Assembly: GCF_032818155.1 (NCBI RefSeq)
Contig: NZ_CP102589.1
Location: forward strand, 1,846,001-1,910,000
DNA from: Niallia taxi
Lineage (GTDB): Bacteria > Bacillota > Bacilli > Bacillales > Cytobacillaceae
DNA: 64,000 bases
Direction of reading: 5' to 3'
Shown here: positions 57,614 through 64,000 of the stretch, in pieces
How positions within the stretch are numbered: position 1 is the first letter of the stretch
Layout of the letters: each line of letters begins with the position of its first letter
The notes under the pieces: model-generated
What the model saw: only the letters and a program-made list of their open reading frames with translations
Databases searched by the model: none
Told to the model about the DNA's origin: nothing
Position numbers and translations under genes: made by a program

Positions 57614-60351
57614 TATGGTGTTGTTGTGCTTTGTTGAGATTGGTCAGCAGAATCTTCTGTCTGTGTCGATTCATCAGCCTCATTTTCATCTGGCTCAACT
57701 TCATTTTCATCAGGTTCTTCAGCTTCTTCTTCATCTTCATCTTTATTGTTGCCATTACCATTACCGTTGTTGCCGTTGTTGTTACCATTGCCATTGCCAT
57801 TGCCGTTGCCGTTATTACCGTTGTTGTTACCATTACCATTATTATTGTTCTTTTTATCCTCTTCAGTGCCTGTATTTTGGTCATCTGTTGTTGTGTCCTC
57901 GTCGACCGTTTCATTTTCATCTGTTGCAGGCTGTTCCTCAAGCTTCGCAGGAACCTTAACTGATGCGGAAACAACGTCACTTGTCATGCTGCTGCTCTTA
58001 GCTGTAATCGTAAAGGTGTAAGTACTGTCAGGATCAGGTTTAGCAATCTTGAGACTCGTATCAGATGTGGTTGTCAGCTGCTCTGCAGCACCACCATTTA
58101 TGCTTACACTCACATCGAATTTCACATCACTTGTATCTCCATAGCTCCATGACAGATTTACGGCATCATTATCTTTATCATAAGAAGCTTTTGCGTTTTT
58201 GGCCGGATCTAGCTTATTGTACTTCTCCGAAACCTTTTGAACCATATTGCCCTTGACCGCATATTCAGTCAAGATTTGGCTGCTAGGTGTGTAGCTGCTT
58301 GCAAGTCTTGCCGGATATGTGCCTTTTTCAATGCTGACCTTTTCTACACTGTCAGGCATTTTGAAATCGGCTGTTTCCACATCTTGCGAAATGTATTGCA
58401 TGATGTTTTTAAAGAGCAGCTGGGCAATTCTTTGGTCATTGCTGACCGTGTTTGAACGCAAGTAGTTCTGCCTTTTTTCATAACCGGTCCAAACTGCCAT
58501 TGTGTAATTCGTTGTATATCCCGCAAACCAGGCATCAGGTGAAGCGCCTGCTGGAATATTATATTTTTGCATTTCATCAGTAGAATAGTTTGTCGTACCT
58601 GTTTTACCTGCCATCGGCAAGCCAGGAACGTTTGCAGTTGATCCTGTACCATATGATGAGTTAACAACGCTTTTCAGCATGTCTGTAATCATAAACGCTG
58701 TATAATCCTGCATTGCCACTTCTGATTCAGGCTCCATATTAATTTTTGTGCCATCATTTAATGTAAAGTAGCGGACAGAGTGAGGTGTATTGTATACTCC
58801 TTCATTACCAAACGCACTATACGCTCCGGCAAGCTGAAGGCTAGTAATTCCTTGATCTTTACCACCAAGTCCACCGATAGAATATGATTCGTACATTTCA
58901 TTAAGTGTAATACCTAAGTTGCTTGCGAATTGCTGCGCGTTATCGGCCCCAGCCGCACGGAATGCTTCCAATGCTGGAATATTTCGAGATCGTGCTAATG
59001 CCTCACGAATAGACATCGAACCAAGGAACTTGTTATCAAAGTTATTGATAGGCGTTTTAGCTGTATCATTATACGTTGTCGGCTTATCCTCAACCGTTTC
59101 ATATGTTCCCCATTTTAAATACTCAATTGCAGGACCATAGTCAAGGATTGGTTTGATTGTTGAACCAGGCTGACGCGGATTTTCTGTTGCGTAGTTGAAG
59201 CCGAGCTTCACATCAGGATCACGGTCACCGCCAAGTGCGAGAATTCCGCCAGTTTTCGTATCAAGCAAGCTGATACCCGCTTGGAAGTCCTCATCAGGGA
59301 ATTCGACGATATTGCCTTCATACATAACTTTATCAACATAATCCTGTGCCTTTGTATCCAATGTTGTATGAATTTCCAAACCATCTGTATACACATTCAC
59401 ATCTGGATATTTATCCTCGATTTCGGAAATAACTTGCTTAATAAATGGATCATATTTCATATCAGAAGTTTCTCTTTTATCTTCTGCTACAAGTGAATCT
59501 GTTAATGAGGCAGCTTGTGCTTCCTTCATTTCAGAATCATTAATATATCCATGCTGATTCATTAATGACAAGACAATATTACGGCGCTTTTCTGCTCTAT
59601 CCGGGTTTTTAAATGGATTGTATGCGTTTGGTGCCTGTGGCATACCTGCAAGCATTGCCGCTTCTGGCAATGTTAGCTCATCCAAGTCCTTATCAAAGTA
59701 AATCTTTGCAGCTGTTTTAACACCGCTCATGTTTTCTGACATGAATATTTTGTTTACATACATTTCGAATATTTCCTGCTTCGTATACTTACGCTCAAGC
59801 TGGATTGCAAGCCAAGCTTCCTGTGCTTTACGAGACAGTGTTTTTTGCGGCTGGTTAAAGAAGAAGTTTTTCACAACCTGCTGTGTGATTGTACTTGCTC
59901 CTTCGGATCCAAAGCCGTTTGTAAAGTTGGCAATAACTGCACCGCCTAAACGAATCGGATCAATACCATGATGCTTAAAGAATCGGGAGTCCTCTGTAGC
60001 GATAAATGCATCCTTAACAAGCTCGGGAATATCCTCATACTTAACATAATCCCTGTTAACGGCTCCGATCTTTTCAATTGGTTTGTCATCCATGTCATAA
60101 ATAGTCGAGGAAATGGAGTCCTTTAAGACACTTGCATTAAGCTCAGGAGCATCCTTTACCATCACCGCAAAGGTAATTGCCCCTGCAATTATCCCGATGA
60201 TACCAAGGCTGATTAGCACGAGAAAAACTCGTTTGAAGATCTGCTTCGCGCCTTTCTTTTTGCCCTTTGGCTTTTTTTCCTTCGGCTTTTTATTGTTCTC
60301 TGATTGGAGCTGCTTACGGCGCTCCTCTCGCGTTTGGTATTTATCTGTCAT
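57613..60351 (-). CDS. ponA: Penicillin-binding protein 1A (bifunctional class A PBP)
   Basis: A 912-residue wall synthase. Basic cytoplasmic tail, one transmembrane helix (about 40-64), GT51 glycosyltransferase with catalytic Glu120 in IATEDSRFFKHHG, then transpeptidase with Ser397 in STIK, SRN (SxN) and KTGTT. A fibronectin type III-like domain (about 715-800) and an N/G-rich then acidic tail follow. It polymerises and cross-links peptidoglycan. It lies downstream of recU on the reverse strand, as in B. subtilis. Confidence 0.96.
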   Translation of the reverse strand: MTDKYQTREERRKQLQSENNKKPKEKKPKGKKKGAKQIFKRVFLVLISLGIIGIIAGAITFAVMVKDAPELNASVLKDSISSTIYDMDDKPIEKIGAVNRDYVKYEDIPELVKDAFIATEDSRFFKHHGIDPIRLGGAVIANFTNGFGSEGASTITQQVVKNFFFNQPQKTLSRKAQEAWLAIQLERKYTKQEIFEMYVNKIFMSENMSGVKTAAKIYFDKDLDELTLPEAAMLAGMPQAPNAYNPFKNPDRAEKRRNIVLSLMNQHGYINDSEMKEAQAASLTDSLVAEDKRETSDMKYDPFIKQVISEIEDKYPDVNVYTDGLEIHTTLDTKAQDYVDKVMYEGNIVEFPDEDFQAGISLLDTKTGGILALGGDRDPDVKLGFNYATENPRQPGSTIKPILDYGPAIEYLKWGTYETVEDKPTTYNDTAKTPINNFDNKFLGSMSIREALARSRNIPALEAFRAAGADNAQQFASNLGITLNEMYESYSIGGLGGKDQGITSLQLAGAYSAFGNEGVYNTPHSVRYFTLNDGTKINMEPESEVAMQDYTAFMITDMLKSVVNSSYGTGSTANVPGLPMAGKTGTTNYSTDEMQKYNIPAGASPDAWFAGYTTNYTMAVWTGYEKRQNYLRSNTVSNDQRIAQLLFKNIMQYISQDVETADFKMPDSVEKVSIEKGTYPARLASSYTPSSQILTEYAVKGNMVQKVSEKYNKLDPAKNAKASYDKDNDAVNLSWSYGDTSDVKFDVSVSINGGAAEQLTTTSDTSLKIAKPDPDSTYTFTITAKSSSMTSDVVSASVKVPAKLEEQPATDENETVDEDTTTDDQNTGTEEDKKNNNNGNGNNNGNNGNGNGNGNGNNNGNNGNGNGNNKDEDEEEAEEPDENEVEPDENEADESTQTEDSADQSQQSTTTP
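57725..57870 (-). repeat. Asn/Gly low-complexity tail of PonA
   Basis: Coding simple-sequence tract of AAT/AAC and GGT/GGC codons giving an (N)nG pattern of about 38 residues, followed by an Asp/Glu-rich stretch. The opposite strand has long spurious open frames because of it. Confidence 0.8.
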
Positions 60352-60397
60352 ACTAGTTCCTACCTTTCTCTTCCAAAAACAAAAGCAAAGAAATCAC

Positions 60398-61003
60398 TTA
60401 ATTGAAGCTATAAAGATAATCTATTACTCTAATATAGTCAATCCTCGCCTGAAAGCCAAGTGCTATCGGATGGGCGCTTGTGTTAAGCTCATCCTTTGTT
60501 ATAGACTTTCTTCCTCCCTCTATCATTCTATCCCAAAACAGGAAGAGCTTTTCCGCCTCTAAATAGAATATCTCATCTGTTGTGGAAAATCGAATAATAA
60601 CAAAACAGATTCCATTTTGATCGCAAACTGAACGCATATGCTTAATTTGATGATCATGGAAGTTATTAAGCGGGAAGGATGTCCCGTGCTTTGTTTCCTT
60701 AGCTTCAAAATCAATGTATTTGCCTTTATATACCCCATTATAATCCGTTGTAGACGCCTGTTTAAAGTATGCCTCTTTTATAACAGCGGCACTCCTTTTT
60801 GGGTAATCTACTTTAACAATTTGGACAGGAGTCGGCTTTTTATGGATGACTGCTTTACCAAGTTCCAAATAGTATTGGTTGGTTATGTTAATGTCCTCTT
60901 CTAGTGTCATGCCCCGATTGCTGTAGCTTTGTTTTTTTACAGATGGGCTAATTGATTTTACAGCAGGGATGTATTTTTTTCCGTTTGGATAATGAAGTTT
61001 CAC
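60398..61003 (-). CDS. recU: Holliday junction resolvase RecU
   Basis: A 201-residue nuclease resolving Holliday junctions. It has a flexible basic N-terminus, [17 protein letters not shown], and the catalytic core [19 protein letters not shown] with the metal-binding Asp and E-x-K. It is the first gene of the recU-ponA operon (46-bp gap) and is divergent from yppC. The ribosome binding site on the reverse strand is GAGGTGA. Confidence 0.96.
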   Translation of the reverse strand: MKLHYPNGKKYIPAVKSISPSVKKQSYSNRGMTLEEDINITNQYYLELGKAVIHKKPTPVQIVKVDYPKRSAAVIKEAYFKQASTTDYNGVYKGKYIDFEAKETKHGTSFPLNNFHDHQIKHMRSVCDQNGICFVIIRFSTTDEIFYLEAEKLFLFWDRMIEGGRKSITKDELNTSAHPIALGFQARIDYIRVIDYLYSFN

Positions 61004-61093
61004 CTTTTCACCTCGCAGCTTCTAACCTTAAAGAATAACTTCGTGATAACAACAAACAATATAACATAATTTCCGAAAAAGAAGGTGTCTTTT

Positions 61094-62086
61094 GTGATAG
61101 GTATAAATGAGCATTTCTTATCAGTTGAAGAGAAGCAACTTATAAAAGACATACGCTATTTAACAGAAAAAAATAACTTGGATAATATATCAAGAACAAA
61201 TTGTTATCTCGAGTATTATACCATGAACAAAGAAATCCACTGGTCCTTACTTGCGAGCCTAGTGTCACGTAATGCAGGCTGGAATATGTGTGACTTGGCT
61301 GGCACTTGGTTTCCTTTGTCTTTAAACGAGCAAACCAGACTCAATTTATTTGCCACATATGAACGGGCAAACTGGATGATTTTCCAGGATGCATACCCAC
61401 AGCTGCTCCTCTATGAGTATTCGACGAAAAAGAATGTGCCAATGTTTCATTTACTGCAATATTTTTCTGTTTCCTCCTTTATGGAAAAGGAATGGCTGCA
61501 CTTTTGGCGCTATAAAAATAAGGAGAGGCTTGTCTATAGTCTTATCATTAACGAACAAAATGTGATCGAGAACCCAATAATAAAAAATAAGCTGTTCCAA
61601 AAAGAGGTTTTTCATACATTGGCTTACAGGTTTCAAGACCTGCTTCGCTTTAGCTCTGTGTTTTTTCCAACATTAAATGGCGACATATACGGAAGAAGTG
61701 TTTCTTCCTTCCGTTCACTGGACCGCAGGATAGAGCTTGGCAAAGAACTGTATATGATTCTCTTTCAAAAGAATCTGCATCCTTTCTTTTTAGAGTTTGC
61801 TTTAAAGGTTGTTCACACTGGATCAAGGGCGGATTATGAAAAATACGTTTACCCTAAACACCGTAACAACACACCGATGCTGCGAATGAGCTATCCTATA
61901 ATGACACAAAAACCATTTACAAGTGTAGATTGGAGCAAGACAACGAAAGTGAAGGCAAAGTGGAAAAAACACGCACCCCCATTTAAAGAAGCTATTTTAA
62001 TTACAGACTGGTATAAAAATAAACAAGAACAGCTGCATAAGCTCATAAAGCTAGAAACAATTTTTTTATATTGGAAGAAAAGGTAA
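61094..62086 (+). CDS. yppC: DUF2515 family protein YppC
   Basis: A 330-residue protein of unknown function. Characteristic segments are SRTNCYLEYYTMNKEIHWSL, SRNAGWNMCDLAG and FATYERANWMIFQDAYPQLL. It has no signal peptide and no recognised catalytic motif, and is rich in Trp and Tyr. GTG 61094 has AGAAGG nine bases upstream; GTG 61085 overlaps it. The recU-yppC divergence matches B. subtilis. Confidence 0.85.
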   Translation: MIGINEHFLSVEEKQLIKDIRYLTEKNNLDNISRTNCYLEYYTMNKEIHWSLLASLVSRNAGWNMCDLAGTWFPLSLNEQTRLNLFATYERANWMIFQDAYPQLLLYEYSTKKNVPMFHLLQYFSVSSFMEKEWLHFWRYKNKERLVYSLIINEQNVIENPIIKNKLFQKEVFHTLAYRFQDLLRFSSVFFPTLNGDIYGRSVSSFRSLDRRIELGKELYMILFQKNLHPFFLEFALKVVHTGSRADYEKYVYPKHRNNTPMLRMSYPIMTQKPFTSVDWSKTTKVKAKWKKHAPPFKEAILITDWYKNKQEQLHKLIKLETIFLYWKKR

Positions 62087-62222
62087 ATGTCGAATCAATG
62101 AAGGGGGGATTGGTGAATTCTTGCTTTCTTTGACGAATCACTTCTAGTTTTGTCATGCGTGCAGGAGTTAAAAGGAAAAAGGAGAATTCAGTATACACAA
62201 AATGGCGCTTGGAGGGGATTAA

Positions 62223-62480
62223 ATGTCTGTTTATAATAAAGAGGAATTGCTGAAAATGCTGCAAGGAATTCAAGAGGACGTGGAAGAGCTCGATTTTTTA
62301 TTAAGAAACAGAACCGAATCAGTTAAGAAGGATATTATTTTGCATGAAAGAACACTTGATGATTTGGAAAGAGAGCTTACAGATATAGAAAGCAGGTGCT
62401 TTAATACGCACGAGGAAAAAGAGTATGTAACAGCAATCTTAAAAAGGCCAGTATCTTTAAAACTTGAACTAGGATCATAA
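62223..62480 (+). CDS. yppD: YppD-like small coiled-coil protein
   Basis: An 85-residue protein, mostly one long charged helix (about residues 5-60: LLKMLQGIQEDVEELDFLL, then RTLDDLERELTDIE). Likely a coiled coil. The start is ATG 62223 behind TGGAGGGG. Position between yppC and yppE suggests yppD. No known function. Confidence 0.7.
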   Translation: MSVYNKEELLKMLQGIQEDVEELDFLLRNRTESVKKDIILHERTLDDLERELTDIESRCFNTHEEKEYVTAILKRPVSLKLELGS

Positions 62481-62531
62481 AAGCAATAAAATAGAGGGAA
62501 AAACATGTGTTACGGGTAATGGAGTGCAGTT

Positions 62532-62888
62532 ATGATGAATAGTCAACGTTTGAGAGAATTAACAGAAGAATTACATGCTTGTGCTGAGTATTTGGTTGAC
62601 GTCTTCCAAAAAGTTAAAGCAAGCCAGAAAAGCAAGGATTTTTACGAGGTAGTTAGGCCATATGCAAACAAAGTAGCAGAACTGAATGCAGAGTGGAAGG
62701 AAATAGCAGAATTATGGGTGAAAACAGAAAAGCCGCTTTATCTTCATCCAAGTCAAATTAGCACAGCGTCTGATCATTTGGAAGTTATGTCAATTCAAGC
62801 CTTTTATAAGGAAACAAGTAGAAAAAGATTTATGGATTCAGCCAAGTCAGTACAATATATATTACAGACTGTTTTAGACAGACTATAA
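62532..62888 (+). CDS. yppE: DUF1798 family protein YppE
   Basis: A 118-residue helical protein. EKPLYLHPSQISTASDHLE is typical of the YppE family, which forms a four-helix bundle. The start is ATG 62532, about seven bases after GGAGTG. It is followed by a strong terminator. The short gene yppF, next in B. subtilis, is not found. Function unknown. Confidence 0.82.
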   Translation: MMNSQRLRELTEELHACAEYLVDVFQKVKASQKSKDFYEVVRPYANKVAELNAEWKEIAELWVKTEKPLYLHPSQISTASDHLEVMSIQAFYKETSRKRFMDSAKSVQYILQTVLDRL

Positions 62889-62896
62889 AGATCAGC

Positions 62897-62955
62897 ATAA
62901 TGTTTCTGGCAATGATGGTACACTTGTACCTTGCCAAGGAAGCATTATTTTTTTT
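62897..62955 (+). terminator. Terminator after yppE
   Basis: Stem TGGCAA / TTGCCA extended by AATG...TTC / GAA...CATT, with an inner GGTAC / GTACC hairpin, followed by nine Ts. Confidence 0.88.
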
Positions 62956-63037
62956 GATGTTGTTACAATACCAAGTAGGCACCAATGGGCACATTTTTCA
63001 TAAGATAAAAAGGGAGTATGAACAGGAGGGGTTTTCT

Positions 63038-63583
63038 ATGAACCAAAATATAAATATGCATGCACCATATTACGAGCATGCCTACATGAACGGCCATGCT
63101 TCATACCCCCAAAACATTCACTTACAGCAGCATGGCCGCGCATTCAATCCATACATGAATATGAATCAAGGCTGGAACGGGATGATGAATCAGAATCATG
63201 CCGCACAAATGTACGGCAATGAAAACAATCAACCGTATTATCAGCAGCAACAAGCTTATTCTGGTTATGAACAAAATTATTTCCACCCGCAAAACGGCTA
63301 TAAGCCAAACCATCAAAATGTGTTTCAAAATCCGCTGCAACAGCAAGAAGAGGCATATCAACCAATGATGCAAAACATGCAACAGCAATATATGAATCCG
63401 TATCCGAAGCAATCATTTATCCCCAAAAAACAAGGCAATATGAAAGGGTTAATGAATTCATTCAAAACCCAGGATGGCACATTTGACTTCAATAAAATGC
63501 TTGATACAGCAGGAATGATGATGAATGCGATGAATCAGGTTACAGGTGTGGTCAAGGGGGTAGGAGGAATATTCAAAGTGTAG
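63038..63583 (+). CDS. yppG: YppG-like Gln/Asn/Tyr-rich spore coat-type protein
   Basis: A 181-residue protein very rich in Asn, Gln, Tyr, Met and His (NQPYYQQQQAYSGYEQNYF). Its conserved C-terminus KGLMNSFKTQDGTFDFNKML, ending GVVKGVGGIFKV, is typical of YppG family coat proteins. ATG 63038 follows AGGAGGGG. The open frame reaching back to 62900 runs through the yppE terminator and is spurious. Expression in the mother cell is expected. Confidence 0.85.
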   Translation: MNQNINMHAPYYEHAYMNGHASYPQNIHLQQHGRAFNPYMNMNQGWNGMMNQNHAAQMYGNENNQPYYQQQQAYSGYEQNYFHPQNGYKPNHQNVFQNPLQQQEEAYQPMMQNMQQQYMNPYPKQSFIPKKQGNMKGLMNSFKTQDGTFDFNKMLDTAGMMMNAMNQVTGVVKGVGGIFKV

Positions 63584-63599
63584 CAGGCAGGTTAGAACA

Positions 63600-63636
63600 T
63601 AAAAAAACTTGCTGCCAAAAGCAGCAAGTTTTTTTT
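63600..63636. terminator. Bidirectional terminator between yppG and ypzG
   Basis: Perfect stem AAAAAAACTTGCTGC / GCAGCAAGTTTTTTT. Confidence 0.95.
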
Positions 63637-63651
63637 GCCTTTTCTTTTCTC

Positions 63652-63804
63652 TTACCAGCGATGGGCTTTTGCATTGCTTCGCAAAATAAGATTATTCCTA
63701 GAAATTTCCGTATGTCCATTTACTTGAGACTTGGAACGTTTAGGTCTAGTCCAATTGTGATGAAAAAGCTCAGAATGAGAATCCAAATTATCTTTGTAGC
63801 TCAT
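63652..63804 (-). CDS. ypzG: Small YpzG-like protein
   Basis: A 50-residue short gene on the reverse strand: MSYKDNLDSHSELFHHNWTR at the start and LRSNAKAHRW at the end. It is basic and hydrophilic, with a strong ribosome binding site AAGAGGTGA. The position beside yppG matches B. subtilis ypzG and its family. Function unknown; likely sporulation-linked by neighbourhood only. Confidence 0.75.
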   Translation of the reverse strand: MSYKDNLDSHSELFHHNWTRPKRSKSQVNGHTEISRNNLILRSNAKAHRW

Positions 63805-63830
63805 CAAATCACCTCTTAGCAAGATTTAAA

Positions 63831-63878
63831 GAAAAAGGAATGTCCAAAAAGGAATGAACCTTTGTGGAACATCCTTTA
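63831..63878 (-). terminator. Terminator after the Hsp20 gene
   Basis: On the reverse strand AAAGGATGTTCC pairs with GGACATTCCTTT (small bulges) followed by TTCTTT. It lies downstream of the gene ending at 63924. Confidence 0.65.
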
Positions 63879-63923
63879 GTATGTGTCAATTATCATTTCT
63901 TTAGTCTCGACTAGATTTTTATA

Positions 63924-64000
63924 TTATGAATGGATACTGATTTTTTTCCCTTTTTGTTTTTTGACAGTGATTGTCAACAGTCCATTTTGATAAACTGCTC
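63924..64000 (-). CDS. C-terminal end of a small heat-shock protein (Hsp20), cut by window
   Basis: The reverse strand reads AVYQNGLLTITVKKQK and ends GKKISIHS-stop at 63924. The pattern A-x-Y-x-NGLLTITV-x-K is the last conserved strand of the alpha-crystallin domain of Hsp20 chaperones. Only about 24 residues are visible, so the identity of the member (general chaperone or coat-associated type) cannot be decided. Confidence 0.65.
   Translation of the reverse strand, partial: AVYQNGLLTITVKKQKGKKISIHS

Noticed and set aside
57615..57963. Forward-strand open frames opposite the ponA tail
   Set aside because: Shadows of the Asn/Gly repeat tract; no ribosome binding sites and low-complexity His/Tyr/Cys or Leu/Pro products.
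62900..63037. N-terminal extension of yppG
   Set aside because: This stretch is the yppE terminator plus spacer; ATG 63038 has an excellent AGGAGGGG.

Overview
This is a low-GC endospore-former chromosome segment (Bacillaceae, Firmicutes). Gene content and order closely follow the Bacillus subtilis stretch from ypbD to yppG/ypzG. Three sets of genes point to this group. Sporulation and germination genes are cotJABC, prsW, sleB-ypeB, spoIVA, yphB (YIEGIA family), ypjB and yppG. Bacillithiol genes are bshA, bshB1 and ypdA. Menaquinone/heptaprenyl genes are hepS, menG and hepT. Start codons are often GTG or TTG behind strong AGGAGG-type ribosome binding sites. The sequence does not let me name the genus. 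I found no rRNA, tRNA, CRISPR array, insertion sequence or prophage. The window reads as core chromosome with a few local rearrangements.

Layout. Positions 1-8.4 kb: CAAX protease ypbD (cut by the left edge), ypbE, ypbF, the reverse cotJABC spore-coat operon, ypbG, mecB, gudB, ypdA and prsW. 8.5-16.3 kb: germination pair sleB-ypeB, c-di-GMP receptor ypfA, ypfB, cmk, an S1-domain protein, ypzI (reverse), and yphA-yphB plus a small partner gene. 16.5-25.7 kb: der, gpsA, spoIVA, hbs, folE, hepS-menG-hepT and ndk. 25.9-33.0 kb: cheR followed by the aromatic/histidine supra-operon aroC-aroB-aroH-hisC-tyrA-aroA. 33.1-40.6 kb: an unrecognised amidohydrolase-like protein, ypiA, ypiB, ypjA, ypjB, a YugP-type membrane protease, a fosmidomycin-resistance-like MFS exporter and ypjC (reverse). 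40.8-48.8 kb: ypjD-dapB-mgsA-bshB1-bshA-cca-birA, with overlapping junctions from mgsA onward, then panBCD behind a candidate attenuator. 49-57.6 kb: dinG, ypmB, aspB, asnS, dnaD, nth and ypoC. 57.6-64 kb: ponA and recU (reverse), yppC, yppD, yppE, yppG, ypzG (reverse) and the end of a small heat-shock protein.

How the genes work together. aroC, aroB and aroA supply chorismate. aroH, tyrA and hisC carry it towards Phe/Tyr and serve histidine synthesis. mgsA, dapB, bshB1, bshA, cca and birA form one compact operon joining methylglyoxal, lysine, bacillithiol, tRNA and biotin functions. panBCD makes pantothenate. recU-ponA couples chromosome processing with wall synthesis.

The differences from the familiar B. 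subtilis order are the most informative part. The trp operon is missing between aroH and hisC, and the TRAP gene mtrB is missing after folE. ypiF-qcrABC is missing between ypiB and ypjA. yphE/yphF, ypmA and yppF are also not seen. A 301-residue degenerate amidohydrolase-like gene, a YugP-like protease and an MFS exporter appear instead. Two intergenic regions carry unexplained RNA-level structure: a three-hairpin stretch before spoIVA and a terminator/antiterminator-like leader before panB. I do not see a self-contained novel system such as a defence island or biosynthetic cluster. All B. subtilis comparisons are from memory, not from an alignment.
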